In this document: positions 56,229 through 62,959 of the stretch, one piece after another
Numbering within the stretch: position 1 is the stretch's first letter
Layout: every line of letters begins with the position of its first letter
Assembly (NCBI RefSeq): GCF_000316035.1
Contig: NZ_ANHX01000050.1
Span: forward strand, 1 to 62,959
Length of the DNA: 62,959 nucleotides
Origin: Paenibacillus sp. PAMC 26794
GTDB lineage: Bacteria; Bacillota; Bacilli; Paenibacillales; Paenibacillaceae
Direction: 5' to 3'
Made by a program: the position numbers and the translations under genes
The notes under the pieces: model-generated
The model's database searches: none
What the model was told of the DNA's origin: nothing
What the model saw: only the letters and a program-made list of their open reading frames with translations

Positions 56229-58685
56229 TCAGATCATCATAGGTTCCCAAGCACCTTCACCCTTAGATTCCACGCCGAAATCATCGGAATATGCTGGTTC
56301 TCTCAATGCAAGAACATGCCCATGTAAAAGAGGTCTCACATCTCCATTTTTCTCCAATGCACGGAGTTCATGGTCGTAGATATTCACCGTATACTGCTGA
56401 GCCTTGCGTAATAACTGACTCATTTCACCAGGTTCAATTGCTCCATTCAAGTCCAGAATCAATTCTTTTCCTTCTTCACCATAAGGAACAATTACGAGCG
56501 TGGCGTTCGTGGATATGGCTTCGAAATACTTCTCTGCCGTAGCGATCGCATAATGATTCACAACCTCTGGCCTACAATCATGCTTCTTCTTATAGGCATC
56601 CACGTAATAACGATTACGGTCCATCAGATCAAACAAGTTCTGTTCAAGCTTAGGAATGGGGTAATGCATTTTGTCTCCAATATCGTTAAAATAATATTCG
56701 AAATAACGGGACATTGCCTTTGAAGATAACAAGTCATCGCCGAGCGAACCCGGGTCATCCTCGAATTCCTGTAGCACACGTTCCGTTTTCTCGGCACCAA
56801 TTTGAATCTCAGGCAGATTCGTTAATACCTCATCCGATGAGCGAATGATGTACACATTACGAACCTTATCTTTCCCATGCCGGTTACATCGTCCAGCCGC
56901 TTGAGCAATCGAGTCCAAACCAGCCAAGGAACGAACCACGCAATCAAAGCTGATATTCACACCCGCCTCAATAAGCTGTGTACTCACACAGATGATTCGT
57001 TCACCCTTTGCCAATCTCGGAATAACGCCATATTCCCCGGATAAAACCTCTTTGCGATGTGCTGCACACATATTGGTGCTCAGATGAACCACCTGTACGC
57101 CACTCTCTCTCAGCCATTCCACCTCATTTAACTGTTCAAACAGTTTACGGACCGCTGTTTTCGTGTTCAAAATGACCAGCACACTGTCCACTTCCCTCAT
57201 CTGTTCCTGGACAAAAGAAGATACTTCCTCTGCACCCCAGCCCGAAGGTGATTCCCGCGTAAGGTCCTGTAAATCAACTCGTTTGAAGCTTCGTCCGACC
57301 TCATCTAAATTCTGAATAATCTCCGGCTGCTTGGAGAAATGTAGCTTGTGCTTCACAAAATCCAATGCAGGCTGAGTAGCCGTACAGAGCAACAGGCTGG
57401 ATCGCCCAATCACATGCAGGAAATTCAGTGCAGCATTAAAGAGGGAGATACAATGAACGGGAACCGACTGCACTTCATCAAATACAATGACTGCATTGGA
57501 AAGCTGGTGTAATCTGCGGACATTTCGGGTTCCTTTGGCATAAAAGGTGTTCAAAAACTGAACCATGGTCGTAAAAATAATCGGCCGATCCCAATGATCA
57601 CGGGCAAGCTTGAGATTCTTTTTGCGCAAATCCAGGGTTTCCCCTTCGTCGCCCTCATGGCGTTCGTCATCCTTGTCATCCACCACGTTGGAATGATGTT
57701 CCAAAATCATGTCATCGTTCTTCAAGATATTGCGGATCTCAGCCGCATTTTGTTCAATGATGGTGGTGTACGGAACGATATATATAATCCGTTGTTTATT
57801 ATGTTCAATGGCATGTCTTAGCGCATAGCGCATACTGGCAAGCGTTTTCCCCCCGCCTGTTGGTATGGAAAGGGTGTACACTCCTGATGGACGATACGCA
57901 AATTGTTCGCATTGCCGGGACATTTCACGTCGCAATCGATTAATGGGTGTGTCTACTATACTGCTGTGCTCAAGCTTGCTTAAATGTTGAGATAGTAATT
58001 CATAGCTTTGTAGAAAAAAAGACTTGTAATCTATTTCTTCTGCTAAAGTTTCATTTTCTTCAAATCGCCTTGTATTCGTACGATCTGCGTCGATCAGACA
58101 GCTAAACATATATTTGATAAGCAGTGCTCCTGCAATCGGCGGAAGTTTATGCTCTTTGATGATCTGTATGTATCCTTGAAGCTCTTGGGTTGCTTGCTTA
58201 AACATATGGTCGAGTTGACCTGGGAGATTGTGTTTGAAAAATTCTTCTTTTGCTTGCTCATATTGATCTATCTGCCTTGAAATGACTCGCTCCATATAAG
58301 GTGAAGTTTTATCAGGTGATATGTAGTCTCTTAGACCCTGATGATGTGAGATAATACAATTAGCAATCCACTCCGTTGTGTACTTTGACTCAAGCGTTGT
58401 GCCACTTCCATGGTAAAGGCTGTGCAACAGCTTGCCACCAGCAGTCGAATGATCAACTGAACCTTTGCGAGGAGGGGCATCCGGGTTTGCGACAGCTTCC
58501 TGAATGTAGTTTCGAAAAAGATCTGTATTTTTGCCCATATCATGCAGAAGGCCAGCAATGCCTGCCAAATATTTAACACCGATCTTCTCTCCAGCCTGCT
58601 CCGCTCCTTGCTTAACCTCTACTAAGTGATCCTGAACGGTTTGTATTCTTCCATCCTTTTGACAGATATGCGCAATATAGGTCAC
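56229..58685 (-). CDS. cas3: CRISPR effector nuclease-helicase Cas3
   Basis: This 818-residue Cas3 has an N-terminal HD nuclease domain (about residues 10-230, GLLHDMGKNTDLF with the HD pair) and a superfamily 2 helicase. The helicase Walker A is IPTGGGKTLASM near 275, the DExH-type motif is VIVFDEVQSVP near 405, and motif VI is AAGRCNRHG near 608. It degrades DNA marked by the Cascade complex. The start is GTG 58685 with GGAGG seven bases upstream. It heads the cas3-5-8c-7-4-1-2 operon. All catalytic motifs look intact. Confidence 0.96.
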   Translation of the reverse strand: MTYIAHICQKDGRIQTVQDHLVEVKQGAEQAGEKIGVKYLAGIAGLLHDMGKNTDLFRNYIQEAVANPDAPPRKGSVDHSTAGGKLLHSLYHGSGTTLESKYTTEWIANCIISHHQGLRDYISPDKTSPYMERVISRQIDQYEQAKEEFFKHNLPGQLDHMFKQATQELQGYIQIIKEHKLPPIAGALLIKYMFSCLIDADRTNTRRFEENETLAEEIDYKSFFLQSYELLSQHLSKLEHSSIVDTPINRLRREMSRQCEQFAYRPSGVYTLSIPTGGGKTLASMRYALRHAIEHNKQRIIYIVPYTTIIEQNAAEIRNILKNDDMILEHHSNVVDDKDDERHEGDEGETLDLRKKNLKLARDHWDRPIIFTTMVQFLNTFYAKGTRNVRRLHQLSNAVIVFDEVQSVPVHCISLFNAALNFLHVIGRSSLLLCTATQPALDFVKHKLHFSKQPEIIQNLDEVGRSFKRVDLQDLTRESPSGWGAEEVSSFVQEQMREVDSVLVILNTKTAVRKLFEQLNEVEWLRESGVQVVHLSTNMCAAHRKEVLSGEYGVIPRLAKGERIICVSTQLIEAGVNISFDCVVRSLAGLDSIAQAAGRCNRHGKDKVRNVYIIRSSDEVLTNLPEIQIGAEKTERVLQEFEDDPGSLGDDLLSSKAMSRYFEYYFNDIGDKMHYPIPKLEQNLFDLMDRNRYYVDAYKKKHDCRPEVVNHYAIATAEKYFEAISTNATLVIVPYGEEGKELILDLNGAIEPGEMSQLLRKAQQYTVNIYDHELRALEKNGDVRPLLHGHVLALREPAYSDDFGVESKGEGAWEPMMI

Positions 58686-59002
58686 ACCACTTCACCTCCA
58701 CTGAATTTCATGACATTAATCCCAGATCCATAGGCAAAAAGACTCACATTGTAAATTTCGACACCAAAATACATTTCCCTTCTATAAACCCTGTATTTTT
58801 AGAATATTATGTAATTTGTTATGAAGGCAGTAATACTTTTGCAGCTAAGTCAAAACAGTATTCAAATCAAATATAAAAAAACTCACCTCATGCTACAGAT
58901 TAGTGTAGATGATGGTAAGTCTTTTGACTTGTGATTGCCACTTTATTGCATTTGTATAGATTGCGACCACAGTGGGCACCAATCAACCTACCTAGGAAGG
59001 AA

Positions 59003-59080
59003 ATTTCAATCCACGCACTCGTATAAAGTGCGACAGCAGAAAGTAACGCATAAATGTTTTTACTCCTGAGTTAATCCTAA
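59003..59080 (-). CRISPR. Solitary I-C repeat with leader fragment
   Basis: One 32-bp repeat (59003-59034, ATTTCAATCCACGCACTC then GTATAAAGTGCGAC) has no neighbouring repeat. It is followed by AGCAGAAAGTAACGCATAAA, nearly identical to the leader start of array 2. It looks like the leader-proximal end of a lost array. It lies upstream of cas3. Confidence 0.8.
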
Positions 59081-59096
59081 ATCGTGGCATACAACA

Positions 59097-59146
59097 AAAA
59101 TACCCCATAGAGAAACATTTTTAAAGTGTCTACTCTTTAGGGTATA
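59097..59146 (-). terminator. Terminator of the TPR-peptide unit
   Basis: On the minus strand, ATACCCTAAAGAG pairs with CTCTATGGGGTAT across a loop, followed by TTTTTGTTG. It lies 48 bp after the stop of the small peptide gene. Confidence 0.75.
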
Positions 59147-59193
59147 GTTTATACTTTGGACAGATTTTCTGTATTCAGTAGATTATTTAAAAA

Positions 59194-59307
59194 TTAATGA
59201 CCAACGCCATGATTAAATAACTGCATTATACTCTCAATTGGGAGTACTGCTAACGTTGCCAAAACAATTGAATACACCATATTTAGAGCATTTCTTTTCT
59301 TCATCAT
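59194..59307 (-). CDS. Predicted exported signalling-peptide precursor (37 residues)
   Basis: The frame encodes MMKKRNALNMVYSIVLATLA and continues to the C-terminus QLFNHGVGH. It has a basic start, a hydrophobic stretch (residues 11-23) and a short polar tail, the layout of Phr/AloP-type pheromone precursors. The tail end NHGVGH is a plausible mature hexapeptide; from memory a Paenibacillus AloP peptide is SHGRGG, a similar His-Gly form. The first ATG overlaps the TPR gene stop (ATGATG over TGA) and GAGGGG lies upstream, so translation is coupled. Alternative: a small membrane protein. Confidence 0.72.
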   Translation of the reverse strand: MMKKRNALNMVYSIVLATLAVLPIESIMQLFNHGVGH

Positions 59308-60095
59308 AACATCCCCTCTAAGATAGATTTGTAAGTGTTAATCTGTGCATGTGTAGCCTGCTCTCTGATTTTTTCAAAAAAGGCTACATATTTTATCTTA
59401 TTCTGATTAATTTTAGGAGATATTGCCAAACAATTCAGTAAGATGTCGATTGCATCGGAGTCATTACCATTTCGGCTATAGTACATCGCCAACTCAAAAC
59501 TAAATTTTAGATAATAAGAAACATCAATATCAGTCATTATGGTAGTATCACTAATCAAACGATGTTTTTCAAATAGATACTCAAACTCCTGAATAGGTAA
59601 ATTATTTAAACGATTGGCTTCAAGGAGAGTTAATATTCCAGACATGATCTCACCTTTTGACTTTTGAATGTAAGCTACGTATTCATCAAGCTTTGTAGCA
59701 TTACCCTCAAGTAAATCCAAAACCATTAAATTGATCTTGGCTATATCGCTATAAAATTCAATTTCATTAAGTGTCTCTTGATTAGTCAATTTAATCCACT
59801 GAAAATCACTATATTGTAATACGCATTCCCTAGCTTTATCAAACTCTAGTAGTTTTTGATACGCTATTCCTTGCATCAAACGACTGTATCCAATGTAATA
59901 TACTATTGCCCGTTGCGTATGTATTTCAACGATGTCCTGTTCCTTAGTCAACATTTGTAAATTATATATACGAAGTGATTCTTCATAAAGTGTTTCACCT
60001 AACTTAACGACCTCTCTCCAGTTGTCAAGACCATAAGCTATTCTGAGAAGTGTCACAGTCGAGTCTAATCCGTATCCATCATAATACCTCGACAT
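59304..60095 (-). CDS. TPR-type helical protein, putative peptide receptor
   Basis: This 263-residue all-helical protein has repeats resembling TPR units, for example HTQRAIVYYIGYSRLMQGIAY, then KARECVLQYSDFQWIKL and YSRNGNDSDAIDILLNCLAI. The pattern resembles the peptide-binding part of Rap/AloR/PlcR-type (RNPP) receptors. No helix-turn-helix is present, and AGGAGG just before the ATG shows the N-terminus is complete. It may act like Rap by protein contact rather than as a transcription factor. It is followed by the overlapping peptide gene and sits inside the CRISPR region. Confidence 0.72.
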   Translation of the reverse strand: MSRYYDGYGLDSTVTLLRIAYGLDNWREVVKLGETLYEESLRIYNLQMLTKEQDIVEIHTQRAIVYYIGYSRLMQGIAYQKLLEFDKARECVLQYSDFQWIKLTNQETLNEIEFYSDIAKINLMVLDLLEGNATKLDEYVAYIQKSKGEIMSGILTLLEANRLNNLPIQEFEYLFEKHRLISDTTIMTDIDVSYYLKFSFELAMYYSRNGNDSDAIDILLNCLAISPKINQNKIKYVAFFEKIREQATHAQINTYKSILEGML

Positions 60096-60125
60096 ACCCT
60101 TCCTCCTTATTTTACAATTAATAAC

Positions 60126-60154
60126 ATTATATTGATTTTTCTACCATAGGTCAA
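60126..60154 (-). promoter_or_regulatory. Consensus promoter of the TPR-peptide unit
   Basis: On the minus strand, TTGACC (60154-60149) and TATAAT (60131-60126) are separated by 17 bases. The predicted start lies about 25 bases before the TPR gene. This is one of the best sigma-A promoters in the window. Confidence 0.8.
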
Positions 60155-60258
60155 ATCTATTGTTTAACAAAAAGATCTTAAAATATGCTGCATTTAATAG
60201 CACATTTCAGTTTTCAGTATTTTTTCTATACTTAATATTTTTTATTTCTCTGAAATAG

Positions 60259-60315
60259 AAAAGTCCTACCCACTTATCCATGCTTAGCATGAGATGAGAA
60301 AGGTAAGACTTTTTT
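60259..60315 (-). terminator. Terminator at the distal end of array 2
   Basis: AAAAGTCCTACC (60259-60270) pairs with GGTAAGACTTTT (60302-60313) with one mismatch, and has an inner ATGC/GCAT pairing. On the minus strand it follows the most degenerate repeat of array 2, so it likely ends the pre-crRNA before the TPR promoter. Confidence 0.65.
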
Positions 60316-60324
60316 AGGGATTCG

Positions 60325-60614
60325 ATTTGCATTCCATACGGAGTGCGATCAGACACCCGTACCTGTAACAATGCTACTACAAAGATTTCATTCCACGTAC
60401 TTACACAGAGTGCGACTGAACACATAACCCATAAAAGCGCTTGGATTATTTCAATCCACGCACTCGTATAGAGTGCGACCCAACGCTGTGCAGCTCGCTT
60501 CGCAGGCTTGTCGTATTTCAATTCACGCACTCATTTAGAGTGCGACATTAGCGAATAGCTCACCCCACCGGGGATAACAGAGATTTCAATCCACGCACTC
60601 ATATAGAGTGCGAC
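60325..60614 (-). CRISPR. CRISPR array 2, short, type I-C
   Basis: Four 32-bp repeats at 60385, 60448, 60515 and 60583 plus a truncated degenerate one at about 60325-60349 give at least three spacers of 31-36 bp. The repeat variant has GTATAGAG or ATATAGAG in the loop, unlike array 1. The leader is on the right. The array is probably functional because its leader-proximal repeats are good, but it is nearly empty. Confidence 0.93.
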
Positions 60615-60783
60615 AGCAGAAAGTAACGTATAGTCGTTTCAAAAAAGATGTTTTTAACGTTATTCTGTCATTTAGTAAATGACAATAAATTCATCTTAAT
60701 ACAAATAATCCAGTAATAACTCAATCGACAATTTTCTAGGTGCGAATCTCCTAGAGATTTTATGTGAGCTTAACATTCGTACC
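60615..60783 (-). promoter_or_regulatory. Leader of CRISPR array 2
   Basis: AGCAGAAAGTAACGTATAG next to the repeat matches the array 1 leader. At 60738-60783 it has AGGTGCGAAT pairing with ATTCGTACC, the same stem as in the array 1 leader with one G-C pair turned into G-T. The segment ATGTGAGCTT between the arms is conserved. Confidence 0.75.
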
Positions 60784-60937
60784 ATTAAATAGAGCTATTT
60801 ACAGGTCTAATCTTTGTTACTTTAGAAATTTTATTTTCATATATCGACATCTAAAGAACCAAAGACAATATTCAATGTATTTGATCTCATTCTATAATGC
60901 TACTATGACCATCGTATCATAATATAATATCATTTTC

Positions 60938-61288
60938 TTATTGAAATCGATCAAGCTTCAAGTTCATATCAACACGTTCTGGAGTCCACAAAAGGACATC
61001 CGTGAGAAATGTCAAAGCATCCATTCCGCACAATCTATCCACGATTGACTCTATCAGTTCTTTTACATTTCCTTGGGGGTGCTCAGCAAGAATTATTCCT
61101 CCGGTATCTCCATTAATATATAAGTGATCTACGTGAGCAACTTTGTGCACATGCCGTAGCCATAGTGAACCTTCGTCAAGGAAAAAGATATAACTTTCAT
61201 TCATCACATATCCTTGGTAAATATAAAAATCCTGAACGTCGTCAAAAGGACCTATCACTACAGAAGCTAATTCAATACGATCTGACAT
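60938..61288 (-). CDS. Hypothetical protein
   Basis: I do not recognise this 116-residue protein. It has no signal peptide or membrane segment and shows alternating strands and helices, beginning MSDRIELASVVIGPFDDVQD and ending VDMNLKLDRFQ. I start it at ATG 61288, nine bases after AAAGAGGTG. It is transcribed toward the leader of array 2, 155 bp away, so read-through into that array is possible. No CRISPR-associated family is recognised. Confidence 0.65.
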   Translation of the reverse strand: MSDRIELASVVIGPFDDVQDFYIYQGYVMNESYIFFLDEGSLWLRHVHKVAHVDHLYINGDTGGIILAEHPQGNVKELIESIVDRLCGMDALTFLTDVLLWTPERVDMNLKLDRFQ

Positions 61289-61521
61289 ATTCAGGAACAC
61301 CTCTTTTCATTAGATCGTTATCAAAATCTCATATTTCTGCAACTTACTAGATTAGTATAATTAGATGTTTGTTACGTACAGCCTCAGCAAATGCCTCACA
61401 ATTTTCTAGTATATCTACTTAAATCAAAAATCATTTTTCATGCATAGTAATCCTTCATTCTGAGATATCGCCTCCATATTACAAAATAAATAACTTCTTT
61501 ATAATGAACTAAAAGTTCGAT

Positions 61522-61544
61522 TTGTTATACATATAGTATAACAA
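61522..61544. promoter_or_regulatory. Palindromic operator upstream of Xre gene
   Basis: TTGTTATAC (61522-61530) and its exact complement GTATAACAA (61536-61544) flank five bases. The site lies 110 bp upstream of the Xre-type regulator start within an AT-rich 365-bp gap (61289-61653) that otherwise shows no gene. It is a candidate autoregulatory site. Confidence 0.5.
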
Positions 61545-61653
61545 GTTGGTTTTTTATTCAATACTAATTTATACAAAAAGTACGACTTCTTGTATTTATA
61601 GTCCATATTCAATAAAATACACGTATATACACAATTTTTCTTGGAGGTTAATG

Positions 61654-61863
61654 ATGGCATTAAAACCTAGCTATAAACCAATGGAGATAACCCTAATTAA
61701 AAAGGACAAGAATAAAACTTACCTGCGTACTCAACTAGGTATTTCACCTTCTACTCTAGCCAAAATGTCTAATGGAGAGTTTGTTGCACTAAGTGTGATT
61801 GCGCGTATTTGCGAAGACCTACAATGTCGTATTGAAGAAGTTGTTGAATTTATAGAGGAGTAA
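61654..61863 (+). CDS. Xre/YozG-like Cro/C1-type regulator
   Basis: This 69-residue helix-turn-helix protein has the recognition region LGISPSTLAKMSNGEFVALS (about residues 28-47) and the tail ICEDLQCRIEEVVEF, typical of YozG-like small regulators. I start it at the second ATG, six bases after GGAGG. The usual membrane-protein partner of this family is not seen downstream. Confidence 0.85.
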   Translation: MALKPSYKPMEITLIKKDKNKTYLRTQLGISPSTLAKMSNGEFVALSVIARICEDLQCRIEEVVEFIEE

Positions 61864-62368
61864 ATTTAAGCGGATATCTCAAATCTATACGATGCGAGAG
61901 ACTTTTCTTTTTAGTGAATTTGAAAAAAGGAGTTTTGTTTGTGCAGATTTACTTTATAGAAGTTAACTTGCCTACATTTCACTTTGATCTACGATATTTA
62001 AAACCACAACCGATGCTCCTTTCCAATAAGATAATTTGATGTTCATGCTACACGAGTTCCAATAATTACTTTTTGAAAAATGGTAATTTATATTATTCTG
62101 ATTTAGCACATATAATATCATTTCTTATAACTTTTGAATAAAAGATCCTCTCTTAATTCCATTAAGGTTCAATGTTCCCCAAAATCGGGCGTCCAGTAAT
62201 CTAAAAAGACAAGCTCACATCTATCACCTCGAAAATAATAGATGGTCTATCTATACTGTGTACCAGAATTTTTGAACCCACTAATTCTTTTAAAAAATAT
62301 ACATGAAACTCTACACCAACAGCGCTGAATATAAGTACCAAGTTCAGGTACATCCATTGTCTCCTCCA
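61864..62368. other. AT-rich region with possible 32-codon ORF
   Basis: GTG at 61941, eight bases after AAAGGAG, opens a frame to TGA at 62037-62039, beginning MQIYFIEVNLPTFHFDLRYL if read as Met. It could be a real small protein or a decayed gene. The remaining sequence up to the array 3 repeats shows nothing I can name. Confidence 0.3.
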
Positions 62369-62959
62369 ATTTCAATACATGCACTTTGATTCCAGCAACG
62401 CACTCCATATAAAGTGTGACACTTCCCCGAACCACTTCCTGAAATCATTAAGAGTAACTCAATCCATGCGCGCCATACGGAGTGCGACGAGTGCACACGT
62501 ATCCAGTATCGCAATCCCCGTTCATTTCAATCCGCGTACTCCATACAGAGTGCGACGCCGGGACAGAAGCTGGTGATCCCGAAATGAGTACATTTCAATC
62601 CACGCCACTCCATACAGAGTGCGACCATATCTTGTATATCCTCCTATTTTGGGAGACCATTTCAATCCACGCACTACATACGGAGTGCGACTGCATCAGA
62701 CAACATCCTCGCTGCCACATGTCTCTATCTCAATCCACGCACTCCATACGGAGTGCGACGGCGTACAGCCATTCAATCAGTTACTCTTCCGGAAATTTCA
62801 ATCCACGCACTTCATACGGAGTGCGACCTAGAGAGCTTGATGTACATAGAGATACGTACATATTTCAATCCACGCACTCCATACGGAGTGCGACATATTC
62901 CGGCCCGTTCCTTTATCGGCACCGGGAAATTTCAATCCACGCACTCCATACGGAGTGCG
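62369..62959 (-). CRISPR. CRISPR array 3, type I-C, cut by window end
   Basis: Repeats start at about 62456, 62524, 62592 (34 bp), 62659, 62727, 62795, 62862 and 62929. A heavily degenerate region at 62369-62420 marks the leader-distal end. Most repeats read CATACGGAGTGCGAC, a subfamily distinct from array 1. The array continues past 62959, and its leader should be outside the window on the right. Confidence 0.96.

Noticed and set aside
62247..62831. Short frames overlapping array 3
   Set aside because: Same repeat-derived peptides; the sequence is a CRISPR array.

Overview
The window reads as a chromosomal segment of a Paenibacillus-type Firmicute. The reasons are the strong Shine-Dalgarno sites, frequent TTG and GTG starts, YesM/YesN-type two-component pairs beside sugar ABC transporters, copper-amine-oxidase-N stalk domains on secreted proteins, and Fur and cre sites of Bacillus type. 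This genus call is inference from family content; no search was run.

Layout. 1-7.9 kb: pyrrolidone carboxyl peptidase and a Gfo/Idh/MocA oxidoreductase (minus), then a Btr/Feu-like iron-siderophore uptake unit (AraC-PBP fusion regulator, Fur box, two FecCD permeases, lipoprotein) with no local ATPase. 7.9-11 kb: a minus-strand ADP-ribose/NAD operon (NrtR-like Nudix regulator, NADAR, microbial PARG, frameshifted macrodomain). 11-15.3 kb: MarR plus a heterodimeric ABC exporter. 16-17.5 kb: a sensor kinase with a degenerate GGDEF-like domain. 18.4-26.8 kb: mglBAC galactose-type transporter preceded by an SBP-like sensor, a YesM kinase and a YesN regulator (a three-component sensing unit). 27-31.9 kb: tyrosine recombinase, cold-shock protein, HU, Vat/CatB-like acetyltransferase, CotH-family surface protein. 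32.1-46.8 kb: a minus-strand polysaccharide-utilisation locus (tautomerase, LplB/LplC permeases, YesN/YesM pair, SDR, heparinase II/III-like protein, then SBP and a 1442-residue esterase/beta-helix lyase). 47.3-49.1 kb: a chemoreceptor. 49.35-62.96 kb: a complete type I-C CRISPR-Cas system with three arrays and a solitary repeat, all in the same orientation.

Most notable findings. (1) Inside the CRISPR region, between a solitary repeat and array 2, lies a self-contained unit: consensus promoter, a 263-residue TPR-type protein, an overlapping 37-residue exported-peptide ORF ending NHGVGH, and a terminator. This is the architecture of a receptor/pheromone pair (Rap-Phr or the Paenibacillus AloR-AloP type) and the peptide gene is too short for ordinary gene calling. 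(2) The two promoters of the polysaccharide locus share a 16-bp motif, an exactly conserved 21-nt gap, a 10-bp motif containing the -35, and a cre at the start point, which defines a candidate YesN-type operator. (3) A roughly 215-bp dispersed element occurs in two copies (18.2 and 38.3-38.5 kb) with conserved pairing, plus an 18-bp fragment of it at 36.5 kb. (4) The NAD/ADP-ribose operon has a near-perfect palindromic operator and a broken terminal macrodomain gene. (5) The leaders of arrays 1 and 2 share a stem in which one C-to-T change is tolerated as a G-U pair.

How the genes work together: iron starvation should open the Fur-controlled uptake genes; sugar sensing at the surface (SBP-kinase-regulator) should drive mglBAC; the polysaccharide locus couples secreted depolymerisation, import through a permease pair that must borrow an ATPase, and intracellular heparinase/SDR/tautomerase processing, under YesN activation and CcpA repression; the I-C Cas proteins serve all the arrays.
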